Notes under the pieces: model-generated
What the model was told of the DNA's origin: nothing
Databases searched by the model: none
What the model saw: the letters and a program-made list of their open reading frames with translations, nothing else
Translations under genes and position numbers: made by a program
Origin: Symsagittifera roscoffensis
Lineage: Eukaryota > Xenacoelomorpha > Acoela > Convolutidae
Length of the DNA stretch: 64,000 nucleotides
Assembly (NCBI RefSeq): GCF_963678635.1
Contig: NC_087068.1
Span: 36,963,619-37,027,618, forward strand
Reading direction: 5' to 3'
Part shown: piece after piece, positions 18,906 to 29,068 of the stretch
Layout of the letters: each line of letters opens with the position of its first letter
How positions within the stretch are numbered: the first letter of the stretch is position 1

Positions 18906-20396
18906 TTACTTTTCTAGCAATTTTTCATAGAGTTCGTCATCAGTGTAGAAATATTGCTCGTATTCATACATTTGTTGCAACCTGTCATTCACAACATGCT
19001 CTTGACTCTCAAACAACTCTTCAACCTTTTCAATCAAGAAGTTTGCATGAGCTTCTTGGCCGTCGAAAATATCCCAAACCAAGTCACAGATCGCGTCTTT
19101 GTTGATGTTACGGACCGCATTATGACATTTGATCGCCGGGTTCAGAAATGAGACTACGATCGGCATCGCGAAAGCTTTGAAGATGGACCAATTATCGAAA
19201 TTCACCATTTCTTGGTGTCTCCAGCGCACAGCGACGTCATCCATACTCAAAGATTGTTGGACTTCCGCCATTTTGTCCTGGTATTCTTGCTTGAAAATTC
19301 TGAAACATTGTCGATACTTGAAAAACAAGTCATTGCAAGATCTCCTGGCGACAAAGTTTCCTTTCAAAGCCTCCCGACTGATTTCAATGAACTCCGTCAA
19401 CTTGGTGTTCGCCATATTGGCTGCGCTTGCAAGATCCCTAGGGAGTCGGTTTCTTTCCTCGATCATTTTCGACCGAAAGTTTTCGACTTTGTTCCACGAT
19501 GACCTGAATTCCTGAAGCACAGGTTTAAGCAGCATTCCACAAACGGTCGAGTACAGACACTTGTACGTGCAGTTTGCCATATCGATGCCAAAACGCTCGT
19601 GTACGTATTGGAAAAAATCACGCTCTTCATCGTCATCCAATAGACTATTGACAAACACGTGATACTTGAATGTGTGGTACTCTTGAGATTTAACTTGGTT
19701 TATGAAATGAGTCATTCTTGAGTGGTCTTGCAGACATTTGTCAATCTTAGTAAATACTACTACGGTTCGATCCCCGTTAGGGTCCACTTGATTGACTAAC
19801 TGAAATATTTTGTTTAAGGCCAAATCTCTAGTGGAATCGATGACACAGAGAATAATAGTTCTCTGGCCTTGAATGTGTTTCATGGCCATATCTCGCACTC
19901 TGTCAACAATGTCTTCGCCTTGGGTCTTATTGGCAGAATGAATGATTCCAGGCAAGTCAACCACCGTCAAATTCTTCGCATCTGGGTTCTCAATACGGAT
20001 CCTGGGCATCACATCAAAAACGAACCCTCCCCCGTCGCTAGTTTGGAGGCGCTGTGAGATATCATTAACTACTGTGCAGATGTCCGCGATGCCTGCAATG
20101 TCTTTGGTTTCCGGAGCGATCATGCGGATCAACTTTTGGGCGCTTCGGCGAAGCGCCAGTTGTGTAGCGCAAAGTGTGACTGTGCCATCGCCTGTTGGCA
20201 ACGGAACACCGGAGAGCTTCCCTAGGACGCTACTTTTTCCAGACGTCTGGTCTCCTGCTGCAACAACGCTGGGTATTGTGAGAATGGAATCCAAAATCTT
20301 GGACTGCTCAATTTCATCTATTAAGTCAAACAATTGATGATTGAACTGGTCGAAGCGTTCAAAATCTTGTTCAACTTTGGAAGCAGCGGAAGTCAT
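18906..20396 (-). CDS. dynamin-superfamily GTPase, Mx-like, lacking GED
   Basis: I chose the ATG at 20394-20396 (496 residues); the frame extends 13 codons upstream but only to a TTG. The dynamin GTPase domain is complete. It has G1 GDQTSGKSS (residues 48-56), a G2 threonine in GTVTLCATQ, G3 DLPG (147-150), G4 TKID (216-219) and a G5-like VFVNS. The middle/stalk region follows (about 270-440). Dynamins couple GTP hydrolysis to self-assembly on membranes. VVAAGDQTSGKSSVLGKLSG and the DPxGDRT motif resemble Mx/DRP proteins more than classical dynamin. There is no PH or proline-rich region. The protein ends shortly after a DDELYEKLLEK stretch, without a full C-terminal GTPase effector domain (Mx proteins are about 650 residues). 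It is uninterrupted by introns, like its neighbour at 16990. It is either a short paralogue, possibly retroposed, or a gene whose last exon was lost. Confidence 0.85.
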   Translation of the reverse strand: MTSAASKVEQDFERFDQFNHQLFDLIDEIEQSKILDSILTIPSVVAAGDQTSGKSSVLGKLSGVPLPTGDGTVTLCATQLALRRSAQKLIRMIAPETKDIAGIADICTVVNDISQRLQTSDGGGFVFDVMPRIRIENPDAKNLTVVDLPGIIHSANKTQGEDIVDRVRDMAMKHIQGQRTIILCVIDSTRDLALNKIFQLVNQVDPNGDRTVVVFTKIDKCLQDHSRMTHFINQVKSQEYHTFKYHVFVNSLLDDDEERDFFQYVHERFGIDMANCTYKCLYSTVCGMLLKPVLQEFRSSWNKVENFRSKMIEERNRLPRDLASAANMANTKLTEFIEISREALKGNFVARRSCNDLFFKYRQCFRIFKQEYQDKMAEVQQSLSMDDVAVRWRHQEMVNFDNWSIFKAFAMPIVVSFLNPAIKCHNAVRNINKDAICDLVWDIFDGQEAHANFLIEKVEELFESQEHVVNDRLQQMYEYEQYFYTDDELYEKLLEK

Positions 20397-20639
20397 TTTA
20401 GAGGTTTCAGGTAGATTCAAATTAAATTTTCTCAAAGCAGGCAGTGATAGGAATAGAACTTGAAACTTCAGTTCAAGTTCAAAAATGAAACGATCTGCAA
20501 CGGAGTTTAATCTTTTGCTTGCTATCGCCTCATTAGATTTGAATAAATATCCTGATCTCTTGGTAATCCGCCACTTGATAACGAGGCCAACCTAAACTTT
20601 AGCTTGGGCCGTTGTACAGTTGGCTCTACGACATCCTTG

Positions 20640-20905
20640 AAAACTAGTCTTAGAGGTTATTTTGGCCTTCGGATGTATATCTTTTTAGAATGTCGACATT
20701 TTAGCCCTGTGACGTCAATGGCACTTTACTTTGAAGGCTGAGCTTCTGTTTGATTGAATTTCTGATGTTTGACTCTAGAAGTCTTAAAGCTTATTTTGGC
20801 TTTTGGAACTAAATCTTTTTAGAAAGTCGACAACTTCGTCCTGTGACGTCAATGGTAAATTACTTGAACGCTGAAACTTTGCTTGATCGAATTTCTGATA
20901 CCATT
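20640..20905. promoter_or_regulatory. duplicated upstream module with two perfect CRE (TGACGTCA) sites
   Basis: Two roughly 130-base direct repeats lie upstream of the dynamin-like gene. Each contains a TTATTTTGGC word, CTTTTTAGAA, a GTCGACA word, then CCTGTGACGTCAATGG. The palindrome TGACGTCA at 20710-20717 and 20844-20851 is the CREB/ATF consensus. They are about 315 and 450 bases upstream of the ATG on the minus strand, reasonable for a promoter. Function is inferred from motif and position only. Confidence 0.4.
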
Positions 20906-21188
20906 TAAATTGAATTGGAGAAACGAGACATTTTAAAAACCGTTATAGCATCTTGAAGGGATAGATAAGAAAAAAAGTATCTGAAAAAAATCCGAGGAAA
21001 TTAGGTCATTTAAAAATGGCCACTTAATTGAGTGAATTGAAGCAACTGCTCTCGCTACAAATAATAGCGAGCAAAACCAAAGTGACTGGTGATCAAAAAA
21101 CAGTGCGAAAATATCAAACTGAATGATCATCAAAACAACTTTCACAAGTTTTCAGGCACTGTTTTAAAATCATAGTTGTCATTTTGTG

Positions 21189-21352
21189 CAGGGGCTGAAT
21201 TAGGGCGGGGGCAGCGCGGAAAACTTGGCCAAAACGGGGCCGTTTTAGTACTTTGGGAGAGCTCGAAAAATCAATTTAGACAAAATTTTCAAAATTTTTT
21301 TGAAAATCCGCCCCCTCCCCCCCTCTTTGAGAAAATCCTAGATCCGTCCCTG
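21189..21352. mobile_element. hAT-type MITE, copy 4 (short)
   Basis: 164 bases from CAGGGGCTGAATTAGG to CCTAGATCCGTCCCTG, flanked by ATTTTGTG (21181-21188) and ATTTTGCG (21353-21360), 7 of 8 matching. Confidence 0.8.
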
Positions 21353-21710
21353 ATTTTGCGTATTTTCTTACATTGAATTCTGCTTTTAAATACAGAAACT
21401 CATGGTAGTTTGTTAATCTTTGTTGACTTAGAATTGCCGCTAATTACGTCTAAATTACGTATGAAACGAAATGTTGTCAGTCAGCCAGCTACCCGAAACC
21501 GATCTACCTCAGAACCGAGACGAGGCAGAAATAAAAAGTCATGATTGCTTGCTTGTGCTAACCATTAACAATTTATCGCAAACAGCCTCTTCCCTTCTTC
21601 CATTTGACCGGTCAACGGGGGCTGCTGAGGATCCTTTGATCCGGTAAAAAAGTCAATTAAGTTAAATCTGTCACAACCAGCATCGCGGTGTGTTTCTATC
21701 AAAATGTTTT
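21353..21710. other. no gene seen
   Basis: Contains a more GC-rich patch (21480-21640) but no open frame or splice pair I can support. Confidence 0.35.
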
Positions 21711-22183
21711 TGTTCCGACTTTCGTAACAAAAGTAACGGAATATTTGTGCTCGGTGTGGTTTCTTTCTTCAGACAATATTCGACTTTTTGAATAGCCATT
21801 TTTGACGAATTTTTTTTTTCTATATCATTCAAAAAATATTGTAGTCCTGAGCTTAAATTTAGAAAGATATTCACCTGTGATCATTTTTTTCATAAAATTA
21901 TGGGGGTTTAAAAATTGCCATTATGGTCAGTTTGGGTCAATTAACGCGCGATACATTTAGCGCTATCAACGCGTAAGCATAGATTTAATCCGTCTTAGAA
22001 ATCGTTCCAAATTGGTTGAGGGAAGTTTATTTGCCAATATGATTTGATTTTGTATTTTATATGGCGTGCGGGGCGATGATTTTTACAAACACTTCGTTTT
22101 AAAACAAATTTTATTACATTTAATTTGATTCATGTTGTTACTGCTCACTAGACCGTAACAGGCAGTCGGATGAGTTTTCTTGT
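21711..22183 (+). mobile_element. HINE-like element, copy 10
   Basis: Starts TGTTCCGACTTTCGTAAC and is recognisable to CTGCTCACTAGACC...CAGTCGGA. The 3' hairpin is deleted, with CAGTCGGATGAG running directly into TTTTCTTGTT. Confidence 0.75.
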
Positions 22184-22783
22184 TTTGTTTGGTTGCCATT
22201 CAGAGTTTTTTTTATAAATTCTTGAGCTCTTTTTCCTTTCCCCGCACCTGCAAATTTTTATAATTAAAATAACTGTTCACATTGTCCGATTCTCATGAAA
22301 ATTCCAATGCAGATTAATTAGGCCATGACAAACATATTTGGTCTTCATAATGAACCTTGTAAAAACAAAAAATGCCTTGTTAGTCTATAAAAATGATGTT
22401 CGTGTAAGGTAGGGGGAAAAATAAAAAGAGCCAATTCTTGTTTGATTTTATACAAAAATCTAAGTAGCTTTAGCTGATAGTGCTTTATTGAGTGCTATTC
22501 CGAAATTTGTTTTTATAAATTATTTTGAGTTATAATACTCTCAGTAAATTCGGAAAGAAGATTCCATGGTAAGGCATGCTCAAGTTGCAAATAAGCATTA
22601 ACAAATTTTCGAATTACAGGTAGAAAATGAGGAGAACTTAACTTTGAAAAAATTTGCCTGTGTTCCTGTTTGTGTATTATAACACTTATTTTTGATTTAA
22701 TCAATACCGCGCATATCTTTCATGTAATAGTATGTGCCCCGTACCGAGAAAATTCTTTATTTTTGACCTGAAATACATTATAT
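22184..22783. other. no gene seen
   Basis: AT-rich spacer. Confidence 0.4.
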
Positions 22784-23115
22784 CAGTGGCGGATCCAGGA
22801 TTTTCTCGAGGGAAGGGCGGATTTTCAAAAACATTTCGAAATTTTGTCCACTTTTTTTTTTAAAAAACAGGCCTAAAAAGGCACTTTTAGACACTTGTTG
22901 GAAAATTATGACAAAAAAAAATGCTTTTTTTTGGCTCGCGCTCCCCCTCAAAATTAGTATTTACTGGCGAGTTTTAGAAAAGTTTTAGGGTCCATCACCA
23001 AATTTGGATTTCTCAAAATAGTACAAAGGGGGACCCTTTCGGTTGGGAGGGGGTCCAATCCCTGAGAGGGGGGGGGGAGCGGACGCCCCCTGCCTATTCC
23101 TTAAATCCACCCCTG
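22784..23115. mobile_element. hAT-type MITE, copy 5 (inverted orientation)
   Basis: Ends CAGTGGCGGATCCAGG and AAATCCACCCCTG; flanks CATTATAT (22776-22783) and CTTTATAT (23116-23123) match at 7 of 8. Orientation is opposite to copies 1 and 2 (CTCGAG-containing end on the left). Confidence 0.8.
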
Positions 23116-24829
23116 CTTTATATCTAATCTAATTTCTGGCCAGAAATTCTTATTGAAATGTTTAAATAAAGCTTTTTATTTTCATAAACTTCTTTATTTT
23201 TTCTTAATTCTGATCGAAAATTAGCTAAATCTAGGCTGTTTTTGGCTAGAAAAAATTCTCCTGATTGCGCTCGTACCCCTGACCCCCTGACTTTCAGATT
23301 TATAGGCACTTGTAATAACTATGCTACAGCCCTTAATGAAGATGAATAGTTTTAGCAAAATATAACTTTTTATAACAAGTGTTAGTTTGCGTTGTATTGC
23401 TACTGTTATTGTGTATACTCGAAGCATGTTTATCTCGTTGCGGTTGAGCAGTGAACTGATTTCTGGTTATTTAGGCTAGATAAACTAGGCTAGATAATCT
23501 ATATACAATATCTATCTAGAAAACAGCCTCCGTTGTGTGCGGTGATTAATAGCGATTGTTTTCCAGAATTTTGCAACTATTTTGTAGACTATTACGACTA
23601 ACTTCCAGCCTATCGAGACAAGTTTTTAGATAGTCACGACGTGACTGAGATATTAATAGACTTTGTTCTTCTCTGTAAAATCCAGCTCAGAATACGAATT
23701 AATGGACGAGCACTGAAAAGTGGCAAAGTTTTGATTTCTGGGGTTTAAGTCGTAGATCTCGGTGCATGTTTATTGTTCTCGTAGGAAAAACTATACCTTT
23801 GACATTAATTACGAAAACTGGCAACATTTCAGCCCGTGAATTTGATTTTGTGCATAATATGAGGTGAAAACAGAAATCGGTGTTCTCAGAAAATGGCTTT
23901 TTTAATACAAAAAAAAAATCATTGGCGTCGTTTTGATTCCGAATTTAAAATAGCTGATAACTTAAAAACCAAAACGGGGATGAATGCAACAAACTGGAAA
24001 ATTATTTACGTGCAGTTTTCCACTTTGTTCCACTTTAAAAAGCAAGCTGCCTTTTAAGAATTTATTTTACACTACTATTTTAGTTTCAATACCATCAAAA
24101 CGCATTTAAATAGCATAATAAACGTGCTTTGTTTGTCTAATTTTTTGTTGCGTTCAAAGTATAGATTTCGGTTCATGTTATTTTTTACCATCAACGAAAT
24201 AAACGATCATTTCACCTAAAATGTTTTTACGGACCGAAGTGTTTCCCATAACCTACTTTTATATTCAAAACTAGTGCAAAATTAATTTGTGACGCGGAGA
24301 TGTTTAAAATTTTGAAGAAACTCAAGCTGAACTCAAGGTTAGTTTCTGTTTTCATCCCGATAATTTCTTACAAATTTAGCAAAAAATCTCAGCAAAGGCA
24401 ATTACCAGATGTTTGATGAAACTGCCCAATAATTGGTATTAAGTGTTACATGAAAAGAGAATTACAATCATTAGTACAGACAGTTTGCGCATTGAGATCT
24501 CGGGTTGAGAGTTTGCGTCGAAATCTATTTCCTGACTTAGGAAATCGCACGATTGATTATTAAAAACGCTGGCAAAAGAACCCAATTTTAATCATTTTCC
24601 GCCAAAGTTTCGGATTATTTTGACCAAAAAATGCCTTCGAGAAAAAATTATTTAAAAAATTGCTATCCTGTGATGCAATTTTTGATCAAATTAAACCAAT
24701 GCTTTGGCGCAAGACTATCAAAATTAGGTTCCTTAAAAAAGTAATTAAAAGCATCGGAGCTGATAAACCTATTAAATAGTTTCAAATATTTGAATGCTAA
24801 AATGATGAGTGAGAAAGACTGGCAACAAC
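23116..24829. other. no gene seen
   Basis: AT-rich and without recognised repeats, apart from AGGCTAGATAA words near 23470-23500. The part next to 24830 may be the untranslated 5' end of the LINE. Confidence 0.4.
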
Positions 24830-27800
24830 CCACGTTACTCAAACGTGTTTGTTAAATGTTCCAATGGATCAGAGGGTGATGTGGTTTCATGTGATTTCTG
24901 TCCTGCTGTGATACATGGAGTATGTCTGGGTCTGGATATGACTCTCTGCACAGAAAACGAACTGATAGCAATGTGAACAGACGAAAATTTAGTGCAACCG
25001 ATTCAAACACCAGGAAGAAAACTCATAGTACAGGTGCCAATCAGAATGGCGCTTTTTAAGGTGTGAGCAAACCTCTCCCAAGAAGCAATATCTTTTTGGG
25101 CCGAGTATCTAAGGAAGATGGTGCTGAAGAAAAAAAAAGCACTGTGCCAATAATGGTGCAGATGTGATACATATGCAGGAAATAACAAAAGGAGACCATA
25201 CGCTTGAGAAATTTTCAAGTTATCTTTGCTGGTGAGAAATCGGAATGAGTTGACTCTCGGAACTTTGGCCGCAAAACACCGTTATTAACAGATTTTTCCT
25301 AAATGAAGAAGCAAAAATTTGGCTGAAAACGCTGAAAAAACCCTCTGACTGACAAACGAAAAAAGAAATTGGATTTTTCAATGTGCGTGCCATTAGCGGA
25401 AAATAACGCCACTTTCACATAACATTCTTTCTAATAATCTGCGTTTTTTTTGAATTATTGAAACCTGGATGACATCAAGTGAAGGCTATCTCCTAAGACA
25501 AATTTGTCTAAATGGCCACATATTTTTAAAATGTCCTCGTAAAAGTAGAACTGGCGTCGGACCAGCTTTAACTGCGCACCAGTCTATGTGTATATCTTTA
25601 TTTCGAAATATTCAAGTTTCGAAATAGGAACAAGTTTATTCAATTTTAACAATTTAGGTTCAAATGGTTTTTAAATGATAATATCTCGGACTCCTTCGGC
25701 GAATTTCAACAGTTTTTTTGTAGAAATGATCAACTTTTACCGAGTTGCAACTCTTTTATCTGCTTGGCTGATTTTAATGTGCACTACAAAAGAAAGGATA
25801 ATACGTTTTTTCTACTCCAAGACTTTTAAAAAAAATTTGGTTTATACCAGTCGGTTCAAAAACTAACGCACACCAAGGGCAACATACTTGATTTAATTTT
25901 ATCATTTGAAAATAATAACCCGCAGAAAGTTTATGTTTCTGCTTTTAATAAATCTGATTATCACTTTTTAAAATCTACGGCACAGATTACTTTCCTTCAA
26001 ACCAAGAAAAATTACTTACATATCGCTATTGGAAAAACATTAATTTAATTGAGTTTGGTCTAATGCTTGAATCGTCTCAGGACCTAAAAAAAAAGATTCT
26101 TAGTGTTCCTTGGAAAATTTCAAGTTTTTTAACTGTTTTTAACCAAACTGTCGAATCAATAACGGATTCCATTGCGCCCCTTAAAAAGCGCAGTGAACTT
26201 ATTCGCAAATGTGATTTTTTTGATACGGAGCTGATGTAAATGAAACGGAAACATGGAAAAAATGTATCGAAAACATAAAATCAGCTTTGTTGAATACAAA
26301 GAGTCACTCTCAGAAAAGAATCAACGTTACTCAAACAGACTTCAAGAAAAATAAAGCTCCTGATAAACTAATTGCAAACAAAATTGAAGCAGTACTATCT
26401 TTCCACAATTACAAGGTTACTCTGGCCAATGATTTTAAGGGTTATTTTAATAACAGAGTATCAATAATATGAACAAAACCCTAAGTGTGAATAATTTTGA
26501 TGAACCATTTACGACTTGATTTCAAATTTTATTGGAAAGTTTTAGTCCAATCAAACTTGAAGATTTACATGTTTTTATCAATTTCATATGCGGCAGCTCC
26601 TCTTGATTTAATTAGAACTCCAAATTCAAAAAAAATTTTAGCGGCTTCAATTTGTTAATATTTTTCTTACGTGTTTTATAACTACTAAAAGAAGTAGTTA
26701 TAATTCCGACACTTAAAAAGGAAAATCCAAAGCCTGAGTTTCTTGCGTCGTAAAGAGCAGTATCTAACCTTGTATTTCTTTCTAAAGTAATGAAAACTTG
26801 TACACGCGCAACTAGTAGAACATTTAATCTCATGGATTTTAGTCAGTCTGCATATAGAACAGGTGCTTCTACAAAAACAGCAATATTAAAAACTTCAAAT
26901 GCTATTTGTAAATTTTTGGACACGAATCATTACCTCATTTTGATATGCCTAAACTTATCAAGCGCCTTCGATACACTTCGGCATGATTATTTACTCGGAA
27001 CCACGAAGAATTGTATTAGAATTTCTGATAACATATTGAATTGGTTTTGATCGTATCTCACTAATCAGCGAGGGACTGAAGGTTTACGTTGAATCATTTT
27101 TTTCTGATGGACTATTTGTCGAGCATGGTATTAGTAAAGGTTCGATCTTAGGACCCCTTTTATTTTGCAGTTATGTCTTATCTTTTCGAGAAACTCTTTT
27201 GAATCTCGATGTTTTCTATCAATCGTACGCGGATGATACCTATTCTTTGTTGCTGCAAACTTCGAAGAAATCTATTATGCCATGATCAAAGAGAACACTC
27301 ATTCGATTGTATTTAGTTTGCTGAGTTGTTAAAAAATTTTGGCTCGGTGGTGAACCTTCATAAAACTGAAATTGGCAGAAACTAGCTTGTGATTCGACTT
27401 GGGAGCTTTCTTTGTTGGTTAATTTAAAGTGGATGTTTTAAACGAATTAAAAACTTAAGTGGTAATAATTGACAAGTTAACAAGTTTTCACAGAGATTTT
27501 TCTTCGTCTTGCGCAAATTATGCAGTGTTAGTCACTACCTGGACTTAAATACTCGTGTTATTCTTTTTAAAATCTGCTTTTATCCAGCCTGGACTTTTGT
27601 AATTCGCTGTTTTTAGGTTTACCTAAGAATTGATCCAAAAACTACAGAAAATTCAAAATACTGGCGCGAGATATGTGTTTCAGGCACATCGGTAGACCTC
27701 ATCGACTATCCTGCTGCATGCACTTCACTGGCTTCCAGTTTGTCAACGTATTAACTTCAAGTCTTTGTTTTTCTCCACAAAATACTCTGTAATGATAGAG

Positions 27801-27865
27801 TGGCAGAGTATTTTGATGGAATTGAGACTACGCTACGGCAACTTTTTGCAAATAACGAAAGAATG
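24830..27865 (+). mobile_element. decayed CR1/L2-type LINE (PHD-bearing ORF1, endonuclease, reverse transcriptase)
   Basis: All frames are broken, but conserved blocks occur in the right order. ORF1 region 24865-24965 reads CSNGSEGDVVSCDFC then VIHGVCLGL, the core of a PHD finger (C-x2-C-x4-H-x2-C); PHD ORF1s are known in CR1-like LINEs. Endonuclease: FFNVRAISGK (25375), ETW-like TWMTSSEGYLLRQ (25462), RTGVGPAL (25550), ADFNVHYKRKDN (25770) and THTKGNILDLIL (25870). Reverse transcriptase: SQSAYRTGASTKTAILK (26842), LSSAFDTLRHDYLL (26953), GISKGSILGPLLF (27127) and YADDT (27226). C-terminus: a LQKIQNTGARYVF and ALHWLPVCQRINFK stretch (27640-27750), typical of CR1/L2 elements. Start and end are approximate and it is non-functional. 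Confidence 0.85.
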
Positions 27866-27868
27866 CTA

Positions 27869-28113
27869 GAATTCCATGTGATATAATAACAACTCAAACG
27901 AAACACTAGTTTTCTAATTACTAAGAAGTGTCTCAGGTAATTTTGAACATCGGTAAAGAGTTGCGTCTCATATATCTGAGCTGAATTTGCAGAAAAATTA
28001 AAGTCTACACAAACTTTGTGCCTAAAAATAGATAGCTTTTTAATTTTTTTTGTTTTTTTTTTCATACGAACATGCAATGTAGAGCCTGTAGTATTTTGTT
28101 TTGGGTGTGCTAA
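27869..28113 (+). repeat. 240-bp direct repeat, copy 1
   Basis: From TGTGATATAATAACAACTC to GTTTTGGGTGTGCTAAGG, about 95% identical to 28829-29068. The copies flank the assembly gap, so they may be an LTR-like pair of an element hidden in the gap, or an assembly duplicate. Confidence 0.8.
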
Positions 28114-28319
28114 GGAGGCCAAACTGGGTATTTTGCGAGCTGCAAGCGATTTCCGCAACAACGACACTCTCTTGTTCTTCTTGTGTTCATTCGTTTTATT
28201 TGATCGTTCCACAAAATGGTGCACAGGTTGGCCTCGTATCGTTTTTTTTTTATTTACCAAGTCCTAGGCTGCTCTAACGCTAGTTATTGCGAGCTCTTCA
28301 ATGCTTCAGCGACTCAAGG

Positions 28320-28519
28320 NNNNNNNNNNNNNNNNNNNNNNNNNNNNNNNNNNNNNNNNNNNNNNNNNNNNNNNNNNNNNNNNNNNNNNNNNNNNNNNNN
28401 NNNNNNNNNNNNNNNNNNNNNNNNNNNNNNNNNNNNNNNNNNNNNNNNNNNNNNNNNNNNNNNNNNNNNNNNNNNNNNNNNNNNNNNNNNNNNNNNNNNN
28501 NNNNNNNNNNNNNNNNNNN
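28320..28519. other. assembly gap (200 N)
   Basis: Exactly 200 unknown bases, a conventional placeholder; the true length is unknown. Frames crossing it are meaningless. Confidence 0.99.
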
Positions 28520-28828
28520 TCACATGAAGGTAAAGTTTATTGCAAGAGTTGAGTGAAACGAAAATTTTTTTTGTTGTGGATTCTAAGTGAATTGCTCAGA
28601 TAAGATATAACAATAACAACTATTTTGTTTTCAAGAAAGAAAACTAATTTAGGTTTACCTGAAGTTTAGAAAATCTTAGACAGTTTAACTTTTTTTCCTA
28701 TTCCATTAATTAATAGGTGCGATATACAATTTTCTTAATTTAATAAAATTGATTTATTGCTGCAAAATCTAGCTAAGTGTCTTTTAACGTCTACTCATAT
28801 AATTTCAGAAAAAAATTTATTTCCTTGT

Positions 28829-29068
28829 GATATAATAACAACTCAAACGAAAAACTAGTTTTCTAATTACTAAGAAGTGTCTCAGGTAATTTTGAACATC
28901 GGTAAAGAGTTGCGTCTCACATATCTGAGCTGAAACTGTAGAAAAATTAAAGTCTACACAAACTTTGTGCCTAAAAATAGATAGTTTTTTTTAAATTTTT
29001 TTTGTTTTTTTTTCATACGAACATGCAATGTAGAGCCTGCAGTGTTTTGTTTTGGGTCTGGTAAGGTA
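28829..29068 (+). repeat. 240-bp direct repeat, copy 2
   Basis: Second copy of 27869-28113, ending GTTTTGGGTCTGGTAAGG, after which the two sequences diverge at once. Confidence 0.8.

Noticed and set aside
18954-20337. Plus-strand frames of 62-131 codons
   Set aside because: Antisense of the dynamin-like gene.
28216-28556. Frames crossing the N run
   Set aside because: Unknown bases cannot support an ORF.
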